Shown: positions 26,701-38,000, numbered from the stretch's first letter. The stretch is 64,000 nucleotides of DNA from CBDBUR01 sp965212075 (GCA_965212075.1 OZ243043.1:1240001-1304000); one strand, 5' to 3'. The notes: generated by a model not told the origin, from the sequence alone. Numbers and translations: made by a program.

Positions 26701-27730
26701 AGGCCACCCCGGCTGCAAAACTAAACGGCGCCGTCCCACCAAACACACCATTGCTGACCAGACTCACCATCGCCGCGTCTAGCATCGATGTGCCAGGCGC
26801 AAAAGTGGCCGCGCGCAAAGTCAAATTCGCATTCGCGCCGGTCAGCGTGATCGCACCATTGACCGTCAATGTGTCGGCGGCGCGCACCAACAAGCGGCGA
26901 TCGGTAAACGAGGCACCTGTCACCGCGCTCCCCAAAATGATATTCTCGCCCCGCAGTTGGATTTCTCCTGTCCCGGACACAGCGATCTGGCCGCCGCTAG
27001 CAGCCGTCAATGTCAAATCCCCCGCGCCGACATTCACGCTGCTTGAGATCGCTATATCGCCGCCTGTATTGGTCAAGGCCAGATCCCAGTTGCCGCTCGT
27101 GCTCGCCATCCACGGCATGACCGGCTGCGCTGTGCTGCTCGCCACCGCGATGGTCAGGCTCGTCACCCCATCGGCAAGAGCAAACTCACTCGTCAAAGCT
27201 GCAGACTGCATCAGCGTGATCGTGCTCGCCGTCAGCACCGTCGTGCCGTCCGCCCTGCCGCCAATGACGCCCGCGCCCGCGGTGATCGTGATCGACAGCG
27301 CATTCGCGCCAATGTTGACATTGTCGCCTTGCAGATCCACCGCGCCGCTTGTTGCCATAAGCGTCAAAGCGTTGGTCAAAGAAACATCGCCCATCAAAGT
27401 CAGATCACCAGTGGACGCCGTCAACATCACGCTGCCCCCTGAACCAAGGAAAGGGTCGTTGCCAGCCACGCGACCGCCTAAATCGATTGAAGCCGCGCTA
27501 ATGATAATATCCCCCCCATTGCCCCTCAACTCAATCGATCCGCCGCCGCCGGACAGAAAATCCACCGCGCCCGTGCCAAAGTTAAAGGTGCCCGCACCAG
27601 AACCCAGATCCAGATTGCTCGATATGCGCAAGGTCGGCGCGCTATGCGCCATCATGATCGTCAGGCCGCGATCTCGCCGCCACCATCCAGCTGCGCAGAT
27701 TCTGCCTGCTAACCGCTGAACCCAGCTCAA
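17744..27730 (-). CDS. Giant TPS exoprotein, C-terminal fragment (frame 3 of 3)
   Basis: This 3,328-codon frame is the last part of a filamentous-haemagglutinin-like exoprotein. It has almost nothing but short beta-strand repeats (for example TINAPLNTGTGNL, LTITANGIAIGD), as expected of a long parallel beta-helix. It begins with a TTG inside the stop region of the preceding frame. Its first 27 residues or so are out-of-phase translation: homology to the upstream tandem copy resumes at LTIMMAHSAPTLRI, about residue 23. About eleven tryptophan-methionine boxes and five CxxC pairs (RRDCATC, RRSCTDC, RRDCNLC, GRSCTDC, DARSCTSC) recur along it. The C-terminus is FPCPAAECPGD, a Cys pair and no beta-barrel, so it is not a classical autotransporter. 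Confidence 0.75.
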   Translation of the reverse strand: MSWVQRLAGRICAAGWWRRDRGLTIMMAHSAPTLRISSNLDLGSGAGTFNFGTGAVDFLSGGGGSIELRGNGGDIIISAASIDLGGRVAGNDPFLGSGGSVMLTASTGDLTLMGDVSLTNALTLMATSGAVDLQGDNVNIGANALSITITAGAGVIGGRADGTTVLTASTITLMQSAALTSEFALADGVTSLTIAVASSTAQPVMPWMASTSGNWDLALTNTGGDIAISSSVNVGAGDLTLTAASGGQIAVSGTGEIQLRGENIILGSAVTGASFTDRRLLVRAADTLTVNGAITLTGANANLTLRAATFAPGTSMLDAAMVSLVSNGVFGGTAPFSFAAGVASLTFDARGANPQTVEDWMVPSSGSRTVTITANGIAIGDVAGGDNSLVLNPRDGTIAGSGTLTITGSVTINANAVLDTAPFTISEASGLIIELGSAVSRQDLQSWMVAANRDLTIRMAHSTPVLRIANNLSFEFGTGAVDLLSGGGRIVFIRASGNRDDVTLQASTITLGGTLGGSGDFRSSGSRVNLIASAGDVTLMGDVTLDNDLTITTFSGGAVTLGGSSISIGANVLLIMANGAINFAEAAVSLTGETITLTSGAEPDADPDTAGIQRRDCATCDVRITAQGDLTLTGMFDTGDAARLFLGSIGGAINFGGATTLSGRVVALTAPGTPRASDAALTITGGGVVNINANINTGTGDLTIIANMADTTGTLRFTTGREITLNGGAITLAALGNNAPRASNQTLRITALNDLTVNANINTGSRNLILVAGAAAGAGVGRLVFATARSVELRGRTIRLESQQDPTPGAAGNSLTLRASGNIALFTDLTLADAAEDSSILSLVAGGEIRVFGDRTLTAGTLVLQQGLAFGSAAPATLAVQHLHLRRAGEEQAYYGWMDAAARSLTLEFATLTVGGTVSLDGVDINLLVGEITGENVALTITTSGDVLLGGNIIASGSGGILMITAGGAINFAPTAIRLGGVLVSLTSAAEPDADPDTDGIQRRSCTDCPVEVISNNPALTGIFDAGASDLIISEFGSNQGAIGFGQARATILRGRDVRLTNGAGTGSGRSNQDLTITASRHATIASPINTGSGAITISAGRNANINADLTTTGDLTITANTENGGVGAIRFSTARAVNLQGGDIELHAMGANPVRSGGAAQIVIRSSGNILLNTNLNSSGVLTVNADGAINFGANPIRIEGTLVQLVSGAAPDADPDTAGIQRRDCNLCHVEIIAEVSGGTASIGLEGDIDVGANSNLIVTIIGNGNISFRSDRAVSLKGRVVRLTSSGTESFEHNQDLTIEAERHVIINAGINTGTGDLTINAGRNVTINRNITSGGDVTITANMGTTAEARTNSGIFFSTERAVVLNGADITLTVMGLDAASPAPRASNQDLTITATGTLTLNTHLNAGSGALALTAGSGAITFNDLTARQISLTQVDIFGDLTADQRVTLTAGDDRALSLSAFGSGTQMLHDWIVDLAAAGDTSLSVSVPGTGGNLMVDRSFNLGGSSDLTLVAGGTLSFADAEIRLEANDITLASATAQTGRSCTDCNVDVIARQALNIGGLFDVGDAARLLLISTNGAINFGTTGMTSLSGRVVRLVAPGTPTASERILTINAQLHADIRANINTGNADVRINANLGGTTGLIRFTSDRPIAISSRDITLDSNGLDTAAAATNQNLNLNARRALVVNANINTGTGRLVLNGGTGTIAGTGSLTAASLRLIQNGAFAINNPFTGGLTLSAGFVEFRAITNLDTRDWMAEVARAAGADLRIRAQGNVTIASDIVIDNDKSLVIQAGRDTGTGTIAFAGGTFALSALNINLIAATAPPDTNNLDVDVTITAAGFLQLFADLYVGAGMLVFDVTGAIRLPTSQDIRLTAGSFTLNGGTHTALGQKLILRSAELFVGAVINGARWVPYVREVEFITTNTGEQTMRGWMRNLLNADSASGVRHLILRGAGDVVLGGDIAAGNTRTLTVEAGMGGTGGISFGTTTTTRTITVGNLVLISPVARELDGNLNLTIASSLTMQGAFETSGTMTITAATSPVTDADLNIDADGALTINAPLNTGTGNLGLVSGGITAEVTGAITINAPLTTASTELTNIASDGDITINAALNFGAGTVAVTVSVGGIFVNGEITAPSGIRLSATGTGNIVVNAPITITDASSAVTLDASGGNVVVRAALTAAGGAVVLIAGGNANVRAPITSAGGDITINTGNNANVRASIDAGDGALSITSGSGTTTGAINFDTAVTINLTGGSFTLTADTAPTDRGLRLILRSSNVFVANPFLTTAHTSVSELRLITTASGSNAQTLQGWMDDLAMASLPDGGLFRLRAGGEITIGGTRDFGATRVIFDAGAGDTTGGFSFTTSTALTAQDITLRADAGAAAAGDVDITLTAEGGNITIGADISVNSGALNLLAASGEIRFSGTRDITLTTTGFNFQSARRPTERADLQLTFLQQNFSGINPFNQNFNVRAIVLRTSAGQTVHSWMETLSTGSAPESFTIETTGGSSDITVSDSFDFGSTELTLQAGGTLNFGVGGASSTLEAGAVILRSSATTAPFSSNHNITISATRDIDIAARIDAGSSGLTFSAGGSVNVTGDSTLLAGSLVWLLTNSGDIVLGGDIDAGSSNVSLSASGGVIRNTARAEITGNNIGLTASNDMPAGAANTGLTITAAGDVSLNANLNVGNNTLSIDAGGAINFASRAITLQGGIVSLTSTTAPDARSCTSCNVNITATNVGVTLNGMFDVGNNANLIVTAFDPSRPSRAIGISFSRTVPTSLAGRVVRLIGVGIDTSSGQDLTINAQRWADIYSSLSIGAATLTINANLANGGAGNFGIRFSRDRNVNLGGNNIILNAEGRPPVRPQDVSNRNLRLTSFNATINTDINIGSGDLRIAATGENAAITFDSPTIRLTADQIRLEQAALFSAAAPAVLEVSSFLTFETSSTDPQMAHAWMIPAPDANIALTLIVGGRLDINQDIILSSSGGLLNTLNISARSGGIRIAPKLDPVTGDASDEPRILRAGIIDINGDIEVGGTAADGSLVPVDDAQLVATALTGLASFDSISNEGARGSVTLRAGIQLGTRAGEGITAATVTLEQGRELFGATAPVGFFTNTTSLNLTTRSTSQQPLRGWMVADGRSLSLTAAGAIGIGRAAIDFGTGDLTLSTARNITFTTLGNHEISAGTISMTAAAVGAGQGLTVTADTFNLNVNELISFVPNANIDLGGVGTLNLQNSEGALISTDGTVTLAETTRTQDADGNAFAAPLTIRAGTLALPLATFINIGASLLAITVGATPANLAERAIFAAGRYDLSFPCPAAECPGD

Positions 27731-29040
27731 TTATCAGACGCGGCGCGTCCAATCACCAAGTCCATTTCCCCAAGAGCAACATTTGCGCGAATTGTCACGC
27801 TCCTTGCCATCGTCAAAACCGCCGTCGTGCCGTCAGCAGGGCCGCTCAAAGCGCCCGCGCGCGGATCAAGCACCAAATTCGCCGCACCGCCCACATCCGC
27901 GACAATGCTTATCCCATTGGCGTTGATCGTCACCGTCCGGCTGCCCGATGACGGCACCATCCAACCTTCAACCGTCTGCGGATTAGTAGTGCTGCGCGCG
28001 TCAAAGGTCAGCGAGGCCACCCCGGCTGCAAAACTAAACGGCGCCGTCCCACCAAACACACCATTGCTGACCAGACTCACCATCGCCGCGTCTAGCATCG
28101 GGGTGCCAGGCGCAAAAGTGGCCGCGCGCAAAGTCAAATTCGCATTCGCGCCGGTCAGCGTGATCGCACCATTGACCGTCAATGCACTGGCCGCGCGCAC
28201 CAACAAGCGGCGATCGGTAAACGAGGCACCTGTCACCGCGCTCCCCAAAGTGATATTCTCGCCCCGCAGTTGGATTTCTCCTGTCCCGGACACAGCGATC
28301 TGGCCGCCGCTAGCAGCCGTCAATGTCAAATCCCCCGCGCCGACATTCACGCTGCTTGAGATCGCTATATCGCCGCCTGTATTGGTCAAGGCCAGATCCC
28401 AGTTGCCGTCCGTGCTCGCCATCCAAGACATGACCGGCTGCGCTGTGCTGCTCGCCACCGTGATGGTCAGGCTCGTCACCGCATCGGCAAGCTGGAACGC
28501 ATTCGTCAAAGCTGCAGACTGCATCAGCGTGATCGTGCCCGCCGTCAGCACCGTCGTGCCGTCCGCCCTGCCGCCAATGACGCCCGTGCCGCCCGTGATC
28601 GCCAGCGCATTCGTGCCAACGCTGACATTGTCGCCTTGCAGATCCACCGCGCCGCCGCCAGTCGTGGTGATCGTCAAATCGTTGGTCAAAGAAACATCGC
28701 CCATCAACGCGACACCGCCCGCGCCCGCCGTCAACATCACGCTGCTTGTTGAACTGCGGAAGTCACCATTGCCCCCCAAAGTGCCGCCCAAAGTAATCGT
28801 GCCTGCCCGAAGGTCAATGTTGTCCTCGATTCGATTGCCGTCATTGTCGATCGCTCTTACGAATAAAACCCTGCCGCCGCCGGGCAGAAGATTCACCGCG
28901 CGCACGCCAAAGTCCAAACTCAGATTGTTGGCAATGCGCAAGATCGGCGCGCTATGCGCCATCCTGATCGTCAAATCGCGACTCCCCGCCACCATCCAGC
29001 TTTGCAGATCCTGCCTGCTAACCGCTGAACCCAGCTCAAT
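26434..29040. repeat. 1.3-kb tandem duplication inside the giant exoprotein gene
   Basis: The anchor AACCGCTGAACCCAGCTCAA occurs three times, ending near 26434, 27731 and 29040, so the periods are 1,297 and 1,309 bp. Between anchors the two full copies are close to identical over long stretches (for example the segments around 26,620-27,060 and 27,940-28,380), diverging mainly near their ends. A third, partial copy continues to about 26,080. The middle anchor is where frame 2 ends and frame 3 begins. Confidence 0.85.
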
Positions 29041-32000
29041 CACCAAGCCAGAGGCGACAATATCAAAGCCATCTGGCACGCTAGCAAAACGGTCGTCTTC
29101 TGCGCTATTGCTTTGGATTGTCACCGGGCTGCCGGTCAACGTCACCGCGTTGAAAGTGATCACGCCGCTGCCGCCATTGATCAAAATAGCCGCGCTGCCA
29201 GCATCGAGGTTGGCTCCTAGCAAGATGCCCATGGTTGTCGCCGATGCGGCGCCCGTGGCGGTGAATGAAAGCACACCGTTGCTTGGATCAAGTGTTGCAC
29301 TATCTGCGGGATCAGCGATTAATACAATCCTTCCAGCGGTGAAGCTGCGCGCGCCCACAAAAATAACCTGACCTTTGTTATCAACAGGCGCGCCGTTAAC
29401 GTCTCTATCATCGCCAGCTTCCAAGATCAATCTGGCCGTTGAGGGAAGCGTGATATCCGCCTCAATCGTCAGATTGCCTGCCGCGCGCACAATGATATTG
29501 TGCGTGTGGGTGATCGCATTTGCCGAAGTGATAGAAATTAAACTGCCTGAAACTCTGCGATTCTGACCGCCCGCAAACGCAATATTTTCTGCGTCCAACG
29601 TGATGTCACCGCTACTAGTCAGGGTGGCGCCCAGCGTCAACGTGCCGCCAGCGGCAATGATTGTCAGCGACTTTTCGCCAAGATCAAACCCGCCAGCAGC
29701 GGTGATGGTAATGAGCGGTGCTTCAAACCTAATGTCTGTTTCCGTCACATCGGCAGCAAAGCTGATCATGCCGCCGCCGGCGTCTAGTGTGATGCTCACC
29801 CTAGAGTTCAATGCGACATCACCAAAGCGTGCAAGGTCGGCAAAAGTAATTTCAAAATCAGTGCCACTGCCGAGACTAATGGGATCAGTGGAAAAGACAA
29901 CAAACTGCGCCCAGACAATAGGATCTGGTGCTGCCGCTCCATCATAGTTGATGCGCACCTCTTCAGGATTGCCTGTGTCGGCTATATCCGTGCCGTCCGG
30001 CGTTTCAAAATCTGCGGGGACGGTCGTGGGGAAGATATCGCCATCCTGCAACAAGGTGACGGAAGCAGCTCTGATGCGCGCGCTGGCACCAGCGGTAAAT
30101 GTGATCGTGCCGGTTTGATCAGCCGCGCGGCCTGCGCGAATGTCCAGCCTGCCGCCTTCTGTTTGCGCCGTGTCGCTGAGAAGCGCTGCGGTCAGATTGA
30201 TGTTGTTTGTTATCGTCACATTGCGCTGCGCGATGATGGTTAAATCTGTCGGCGCTGTTGTCAGATCGGCGAAGTTGAAGGTGATATTATCGCCTGCCAA
30301 TGTCAGGCTGGCCGCTTCAAAAACACCGATAACATCATTCGCGCCTAAAGTGAGGTCGAATTCACTGTCTCTACCGGCTGTAATGCTGGTCACGCCGGCT
30401 TCAAGCACGATGCCGCCATCTCCGGCAGAGATCGTCAGGGCAACATTGCGGGAGGCGATAACGCCATTCAAAACGACCCGTCTGGCGTTCAACGTGCCGC
30501 CGCCGAAAACACGAATGGACGCGCCGCGCAAAGTCAGCACGTCGCCAGCTTCGGCGACTCCAATATCTATATCTTGACCCACCCTGATTCGTCCTGTGGC
30601 GGTGACGGTCAAAGCACGACCGGTACTCACCATCCAGCCCTGCACCATCTGACCGACATTTACGCCAATGCGCTCAATGACCAAAGATGAGACGAGAGCG
30701 TCCAAAGTGAAAGGCGCTGTTAAAGTAAATTCGTTCCCCTGCACGAGGCTCAAAGTTCCAACATTGAGCATGGGAACGCTGGTGCCCGCTGTGGAATCTT
30801 GGGTCGTAATCTCTGTGTCCGCGCTGATCGTAAGAGTCTGGCCAGCGCCCATGATATTAGGCGTGATCAAAGAAACAGTGCCGCCCGAAATCATGCGATC
30901 CGCACTGAACAAAATGCTCGTCGCAGCGCTTAACGCCAGATCTGCCGTGCCGGTATTGATGTCAGCATTGAGCGTCAAAATGCCGCCTGCGTTAATTGTA
31001 AGCGCGGACGTATTTCCACTGCCATCAAACGCAGCGGCCAAAGTGATCGCGCCGCCGGTGAGCGTGATGTCCCCGCTCAAAGCCAAACTTGCACCCATCA
31101 AAGACAAAGCGGCGGTGCCGGTATTGATATTGTTTTCAAGCGTCAATACACCGCTTGCGACCACTGTCAGCGCGCGGTTGTCTGCGCTTGTATCAATCAC
31201 GCTTCTGAACCTGACCGCGCCGCCGGTGAGCGTGATATCCCCGCCCAGCGAAAGAGGCGCTGTCCCTCTCAAAGTGAGCGCGCCAGTACCGATATTGATG
31301 TTATTATTGAGTGTGATCGCGCCGTTTCTTGCCCGCACGACCAAAGCATGATTGCCCGCGCTTGTAATCGCGCCAGAAAGCGTGATCGCATCAGCAAAAA
31401 GTCCGGCATCGCTGCCCAAAGAAATCCCCGATGACCCTGTCAAAGTCAGCGCGGCTAGGTCAATCTCAAAATCACCATTAAGCACCACCGCGCCGGGATT
31501 GGCGGTGAAAGACAAATCACGGCCCGATACCGCCATCCATGGATGCAGGACATGATCGCCCGCGGCGGTGGCGGTCAGACGCAGCTCGCCGGTGGTCACG
31601 GGCAAAGGCGCGGTCGCGGTAAAGGCTGGCTGGGTCAGCGACACCACGCCCGCATTGATCGCCGCCGTGCCGCTGATCTCGCCGGTGCCAGAAGTGCCCG
31701 CCGTCAAAGAGACCGTGCCGGTGATGTTGGTCGGCACTGAGAAGGTCAAATTTTCCGCAGCGCTTAATGTGATGCTGCTCGCGGACTCAGTGGCCGAATC
31801 GGTGCTGGTGATATTTATATTATTTGCGGTGATGTTTAAGGCAACCCGGATATCAATAGAATCGACGGTGATGGTAAAATCAGAAGCGGGCAGATTGAGG
31901 GTCGCCAAAGTCCCGCGGAAGCGGAAATGAGCGCCGCGATATTCAAAGTCGCGACCGTCAACAAACATCCATGCTTCACTGCGCTGGTCTGCGGTGTTTG

Positions 32001-35000
32001 AGCGCAGGATCAAATGGCCGACACTCCCCGCGAAGGTGAAAGGTGCTGTGCCGCCAAAGCTTGTCGTGCTGGCTTGATTCAGCTCCACCACACCAGCGGT
32101 GAGTGTGCCGGTGCCGGTGGAAATCGTAGACGTGATCGCGTCAACGTCAGCGCGCAAAGTCAGCCTGCCCGCGCCGACATTAACATTGGCATTGAGCGCA
32201 AGCCCGCTGTCCGAACGAATGAGCAGATCATTATCGCCTTCCGTCGTGATCTCAGATGCGGTGATCGTCAACACCCCTCCTGCGGGATTTGAAGCGCGGA
32301 TTTCGCTCGCGGCGGACTGCGTGAACAAGATCATGCCACCAGCGCCCAGATCAATGCCGCCAGCATTGAGGATATTGCCGCCGATCCGCAATATTGCGCC
32401 GTCCGCCATGAAGACCAGCGCGCGATCGCCCAGATCCAGCGACGCCGCCCTGATGACCAGCGTCGTGGTTGACACCAGCGTAATGGTGCCGCTGGGGACA
32501 TCTGCGCCTAAAGTGATCGCGTTGGTGCCCGCATCCACCGTGATGAAGACCGAGTCGCTGATCATCGTGATATTTGCCGCTGTCAGAACAACATTAGCTG
32601 TGCCATCGCCGATCTCCGGCCCGAGGCTGGTCACCGTGAACCAAGTCGGCAAGGGGGGCTCCGGGATTAGGGCGGGATTGCCGCTATAAGAGACGGAGGG
32701 CGTTGCGCTAAAATCCGCTGGTGCGTTGGCGGTATTGAGAAGCGCGGGATCGTCCTGCGTCAAAGAAATGCTGGCCGCATTAATGGACAGGCTGGTGCTG
32801 CTGAACGTGATCGCGCCGGTTTGATCTTGATCTGGGTCAAAACCTTCAACGCTGCCCGCCACGATGTCCAGCGCACCGCCAATTTCTAGGGGGTTGTTAA
32901 TTGTGATGTTCCTGCCTGCCCTGAGCGTCAGAGCCGCATTGTTCGCCGCCGGTTCGTCGGATATGGATGTCGCTGACAAAATCATATTTCCGGCGGCGTT
33001 AATCTCAAGGCTTGACGCGCGGAATGTTACAACTGATCCTGATGCAAATGATATATCGCCTGCGGTAGAAGAAATGGATGTCACATCCTCATCTAGGTTC
33101 AAAACAGGTGAATTCAATGTCAAGCCATTTTCCGCAATGATATTCCCACTTAATGACAGGTTTGCGGTAGCCACCAAAGACCGCGCGGGGCTGCCCGTGA
33201 ACCGGATCACCGACGCATCAAATGTTATGTCGCTTAGATCGCCCCCTATATTTCTCCCGATCCTGAGCTCACCGCCAGAAATGATGGTCAAGTGGTTTTG
33301 GGCTAGATCATTCATCCATTGATGAAGCTCTTGTTGAGCGGAACCCGTTATGGTTAAACTGGCACGATCCACAAAATTAGCTGGTGAAGAAAATAGACCG
33401 CTTGCAAAGGGCACATCTTGCGTGAAGACGAGGCGTCCGAATGTTGACGATGCGAGCACATTGCGCGATTCGCCGTTATTTTGGATTGCGCCATCATTGA
33501 CGTCTGCGCCGGTGCCTGCGGTGAGGGTGATCACATGGGCGCGGGAGGTGAAGCCTAGGCGGAGGTCGCCGCCAAGCACGATATTGCGCAGCGCGGTGAC
33601 GGTGAGCTCAATGGCTTTGGACGCAGAAACCTCGATGTCGCTGTTGAAAGTGATCGTGCTGCCTGCCAATGTGATTGATTCCGAAGCGATAATGCTCGTC
33701 GCGCCGCTGGTTGTGGTTAATTGAAGGTTGGCGGTGCCGGTATTGATGTTGCTGTTGAGCATCAAATTGTTGGCGGCGATCACTGTCAGCGCGCGGTTGT
33801 TCGCGCTTTCATCAATCTCGCCGGTGATTGTGATTGTCCCACCCCTAATAGTGGTGTTGCCGCCCAGACTAATGGTTGAGCCTTCCAAAATAAGTGTGCT
33901 GCTGCCGATATTGATATTGCCGTTGAGCGTCAAAACATTGCTGGCGGTCACTGTCAAAGCGCGATTATCTTGAACCTCGCCGGTGATTGTGATCGCCCCG
34001 CCTTCAAAAGTGGTGTTGCCGCTCCGTCTAATGGTTGAGCCTGCCAAACTAAGTGCGGCGGTGCCGGTATCAATAGTCCCGCCCACCAGCGTTAAGGCGG
34101 CTGATCCGGCATTTAAGGTGAGGGCGCGATTAGCGGCTGTTCCTGTGATCGTGCCGGTGAACGTGATGCCGGTGGCGTAGATCGCCCGCCCGCCCGTGCC
34201 GCCAAAAACCACATTGCCATCCAAAGTCAGCAGGCCGGTCAGCGGCGAACCGGATGTGCCGATGTCAAAATTGACATTGATTCCGCCGCTGGCTTTGAAC
34301 GTAACAGCAGCAGCAGCAGCGGTGAGCGCTGCCCCGATCGTAATGGCGCCGCCCGTGCTTTCAAGGCTCGTTATGCGGCCAGTGGCAAACATCCAGCTAT
34401 AAGTGTTTTGCGCCGCCGCTGTTGTCAAAGCGAGCGTCTGGCCGCTGCCGACAAGAAGCTGGAAAGGAGGAGAAGACGCCGCATCTGCCGCAAAAGCTTC
34501 TGCAAACGCCGAGTCTTGTTGGAGGGTCAAACTATCCGCATCAAGAATGAGCCGGTCGGTGCCGCCTCTGGTGATCGTGCCGCCGCTATTGATCGTCAGT
34601 GCGCTGCCTGCGCCGGTCAGGCGGACATTATCGTTAAGCGTCACATCACCGCCCGCAGCATCCAAAGTCAAAGTGCGGCTATCAGTAGAATCGTCAGAAT
34701 CGTCAATCTCGCCGGTGAGTTCAAGCGCGCCGCCGGTCATCAAAGTCAGCGAGGCATCCAGATTAATGCCCGTGCCGCCAGTCAAAGTGAGTTTATTGCT
34801 GCCGGTGAGCGTGATGTCGCCGTCCAAAAACAATCCGCCGCTGGCATTCACCGTCAGCGCGGCGGTATGGGTGATTGGGCCGAATATGAATATGTCGCCG
34901 CCAGCATTGGTGATCTCTCTAGCACCAGCGCCTAAGGAGATCGTGTTGCTGCTCAAAGTGATGTCGCTACCGGTCGCCATGATATTGCCGCGCAAGGTCA

Positions 35001-38000
35001 GCGAGGAGGAGCCGTTCAAATCGAGCAGGCCGCCGCTTGTCGTGATAGCGTCAGTTGTGACGGCGTCACCAGAGATGAAGAGGTTGCCAGTATGACCGAT
35101 AGACCCATTAAACTGGATATTACCGTTAAAGTTGATGGTCCGCGCGCCGGTGCCAAATGTCACGCTGGGCGCGGTGACGGTCAATGTGCCTGCCAAAAGC
35201 TCGAGCGAAGCGCCGAGGTCTCTTCCAATCGCGACAGACTTACCGCTGCCGCTTGCGGTCAGCGCAACATTGCCGCTGCCGGTGATGCCTGCGTTCAGCG
35301 TGAGGCTGCCGGCGGAAGCGGTGATGGTTAGGGAGCGCATGCCGAGGATGATATTGCCCGCAGTGATGGAGACGGTCTTCGCGCTTATGGTGATCGCGCC
35401 GTTGCCGCCTGAGAAATCCAAATTACGGTCGCCGATAGTAATCGTGACGGAGGTGGTCGCCGAAAAATCTGTTCCCGCTGTAATAGATGTAGCGGGGTCA
35501 TCCTCGGCGCGCGTGATTAAACATTCCGCATCCTGCTCTTCATTTGAACAATCAGTGGCGGTGTTTGTGTCAAGCGGCGGCACGGGTGTCACCGCCGTGC
35601 CGCTGAGGAAATATAGAGGAACAGCGGCACCGGCTAAAGTGAAGTTGATATTTCTGCGCACGGAGTTTGCGGCGGAGGCGACATTGCCGGCATTGTTGGG
35701 CAGGTTGGGATATCGTATAGAGAAGGAGGCAGCGAACAGATTAGCCTCTTCGGCGGCGGCGATTCTGGTAAGCGGCAGGTCATCCCTGCCGACGGAGATG
35801 ACGACATCGCCGAAGGGTGCGCTGCTCGTGCCGATATCGCCAGAGAATGTGACATCGCCGTCTGAGGTGAGGGTGAGATCAACGGCTGCCGTCAGTCTGG
35901 TCAATGCGCCGACCGCGATGAGATCGCCAGCGGCTTGGAATGTTCGCGTCGCGCTGGCGCTGCCGCCGAGCGCGATTGTGCCTGCGCTTAAAGTGAGCCC
36001 ATTGCCCGCGCCGCTTACGGTTGCGTCGCTGTTCAAAGTCAGCGTCTGTGTGGTCGCCGCGGCGAGGTCAGCGGGGCCGGCCCTTAAAGTGAGGCTGCCA
36101 CCGCTATACGTAATCGCGCCGGTGATGGTAAGGCCGCGGTCTCCTCTGAAGGTCCGCGCGCCTGTGCCGGTGAGCGTGATGGTCCCCGCCGTCAGGGTAA
36201 GAGGGTTACCTTGTGTAGCGATGCCTCTATCCAGCGTTAGCGTTCCGGTGCCTGCATTCAAAGTGAGGGAGCGCGAAGCGGATATGGCGTTCGTCCCGTT
36301 TTGGAAAGTGATGCCGGTGGCATAGATCTCGATATTGCTACTGCTGCCACTAAAGAACACTTCGCCATCCAAAGTCAGCAGGCCGGTCAGCGGCGAACCG
36401 GATGTGCCGATGTTGCCGTCGACGCGGATGAAGTTCTCCGCTTTGATCGTCACCGCGGCGGCAGCGGCAATCCCATCTATTCTAATAGAGCCAGTAGTGC
36501 CGTCGCCTTTGCTCTCAATGCTTACCGTCCGACCAGCGGCGAACATCCAGTCGTGTGTGGCCTGCGTCCCCCCCCCAGTCATTGCCAATATAGTGAGCCT
36601 GTCAAAGGAGGAAGCGCGATCGCCGCTGCTGCCAGTAAAAATTGCACTCCCCAAAATACTATTCTGGGTGATCTCTAATTCTCCGGCAATAACGCGCACC
36701 AGCCCACCGTCCACGGTGAGACCTCGGACAAAGCCGCTAACTGTCAAAGTCAACTTCGCGCCGCCAATGTTAAAATCGGGGCCGCCTCTAATCAAAAAAT
36801 CTCTTGTAGAACTAAGCGCGATAGTCGTGCTGACGTCCGCTGCCGTGCCGGTGATGTCGGCACTTAAAGTCAACCCGCTGCCACTTGCGCCAGTTGCTCT
36901 GATCGTCAAAGGGCGGCTGCCGATCAGGATCGCGCGCGCAGTGATGGAGATTCTTTCCGCTTCAATGACAATCTCACCGCTGCCGCTGCCGGTTCTGAAA
37001 TCCAAATCGCGATCGCCGATAGAAATCGTGATGGAGTTTGTCGCTGCAAAATCATCGCCCGCGATCACATTGTCCGCAGGATCACCTGCATCTCTTGTGA
37101 TCGCGCAATCTGCAGCCTGCGCGCCATGAGAACAATCCACCGCCGTATGCGCGTCAAGCGGCACTGGCAGAAAAAAATGTATCGCGTTTCCCAATTGGTA
37201 TCTCGGCAAAATCTCATTCGTGCCATCTGACGTCAGCTCCAAATTGCCAATGGCGTCATCCGCCGCAAATACATTTTCATCCGTATCTGCCAGATTGGGA
37301 TAGGCAATCCTGAACGTGGCGGCGATCACATTAGCGCCAGCGGCGGCGATGCTATTTGCGCCAGGCAGGCTGGACACGCCGACAGAGAAAATCACACCGC
37401 CGAAAGCAGCACCGCTCATTCCAATATCGCCCGTGAGAGACAATTCCCCGCCAGCAGTGAAAGTAAGGTCAGTAGCCATATTGCCGCGCTGCCAAGACCC
37501 GCTCAAAGTGAGATTGCCGGAAGATTCCAGCTCCAACGCCGCAACACCATCAGCAATGCTGATGCCGTTCGCCGTCAAAGTGAGGGCGCCCGCACTGGTC
37601 GTCACATCGCCTGTTAAAGTTAGCGTGCCACTGGTTGAATCTGCCATCAATGTCAAAGCGCCGCCGCCATAAGACAAAGAGGAGAAAATAGACAAACTGC
37701 CCGCGCTGCTAATCACCCGCGCGCCCGTGCCGCCCGCAGTGATGGCGCCTGCCACCAAAGTCAGCTCGCCCGAAGTCGTCGCAACATTGCCGTTCAGAGC
37801 CAGTGTGTTGGTTCCGGCATTCAGCTCCAAAGCCCCACCATGAGAGAGGGAGCCGGTGATCGTAAGCCCTCCCGTCGCGATCACATTATCCACGCTGGAC
37901 AGGAAGCTGATTGAACCTCCCTCCAAAGTAAGCTGGTGCGCATCATTAAAGTCAGGCAGATCGCGCAGCGAACCACCGGTTGCGCGCAAAGTTAAATTGC

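Noticed and set aside
26080..29050. CRISPR array or mobile-element duplication as the cause of the repeats
   Set aside because: The repeats are about 1.3 kb, are coding, and have no short direct-repeat and spacer pattern or transposase. They are internal protein repeats.
18971..37672. Many long + strand open frames opposite the giant exoprotein (for example 20328-22061, 26238-27719 and 27827-29371)
   Set aside because: They mirror the repetitive beta-helix coding on the minus strand, have Ala/Pro/Ser/Val-rich composition without any domain, no ribosome sites, and change frame where the minus-strand frames do. They are composition shadows.
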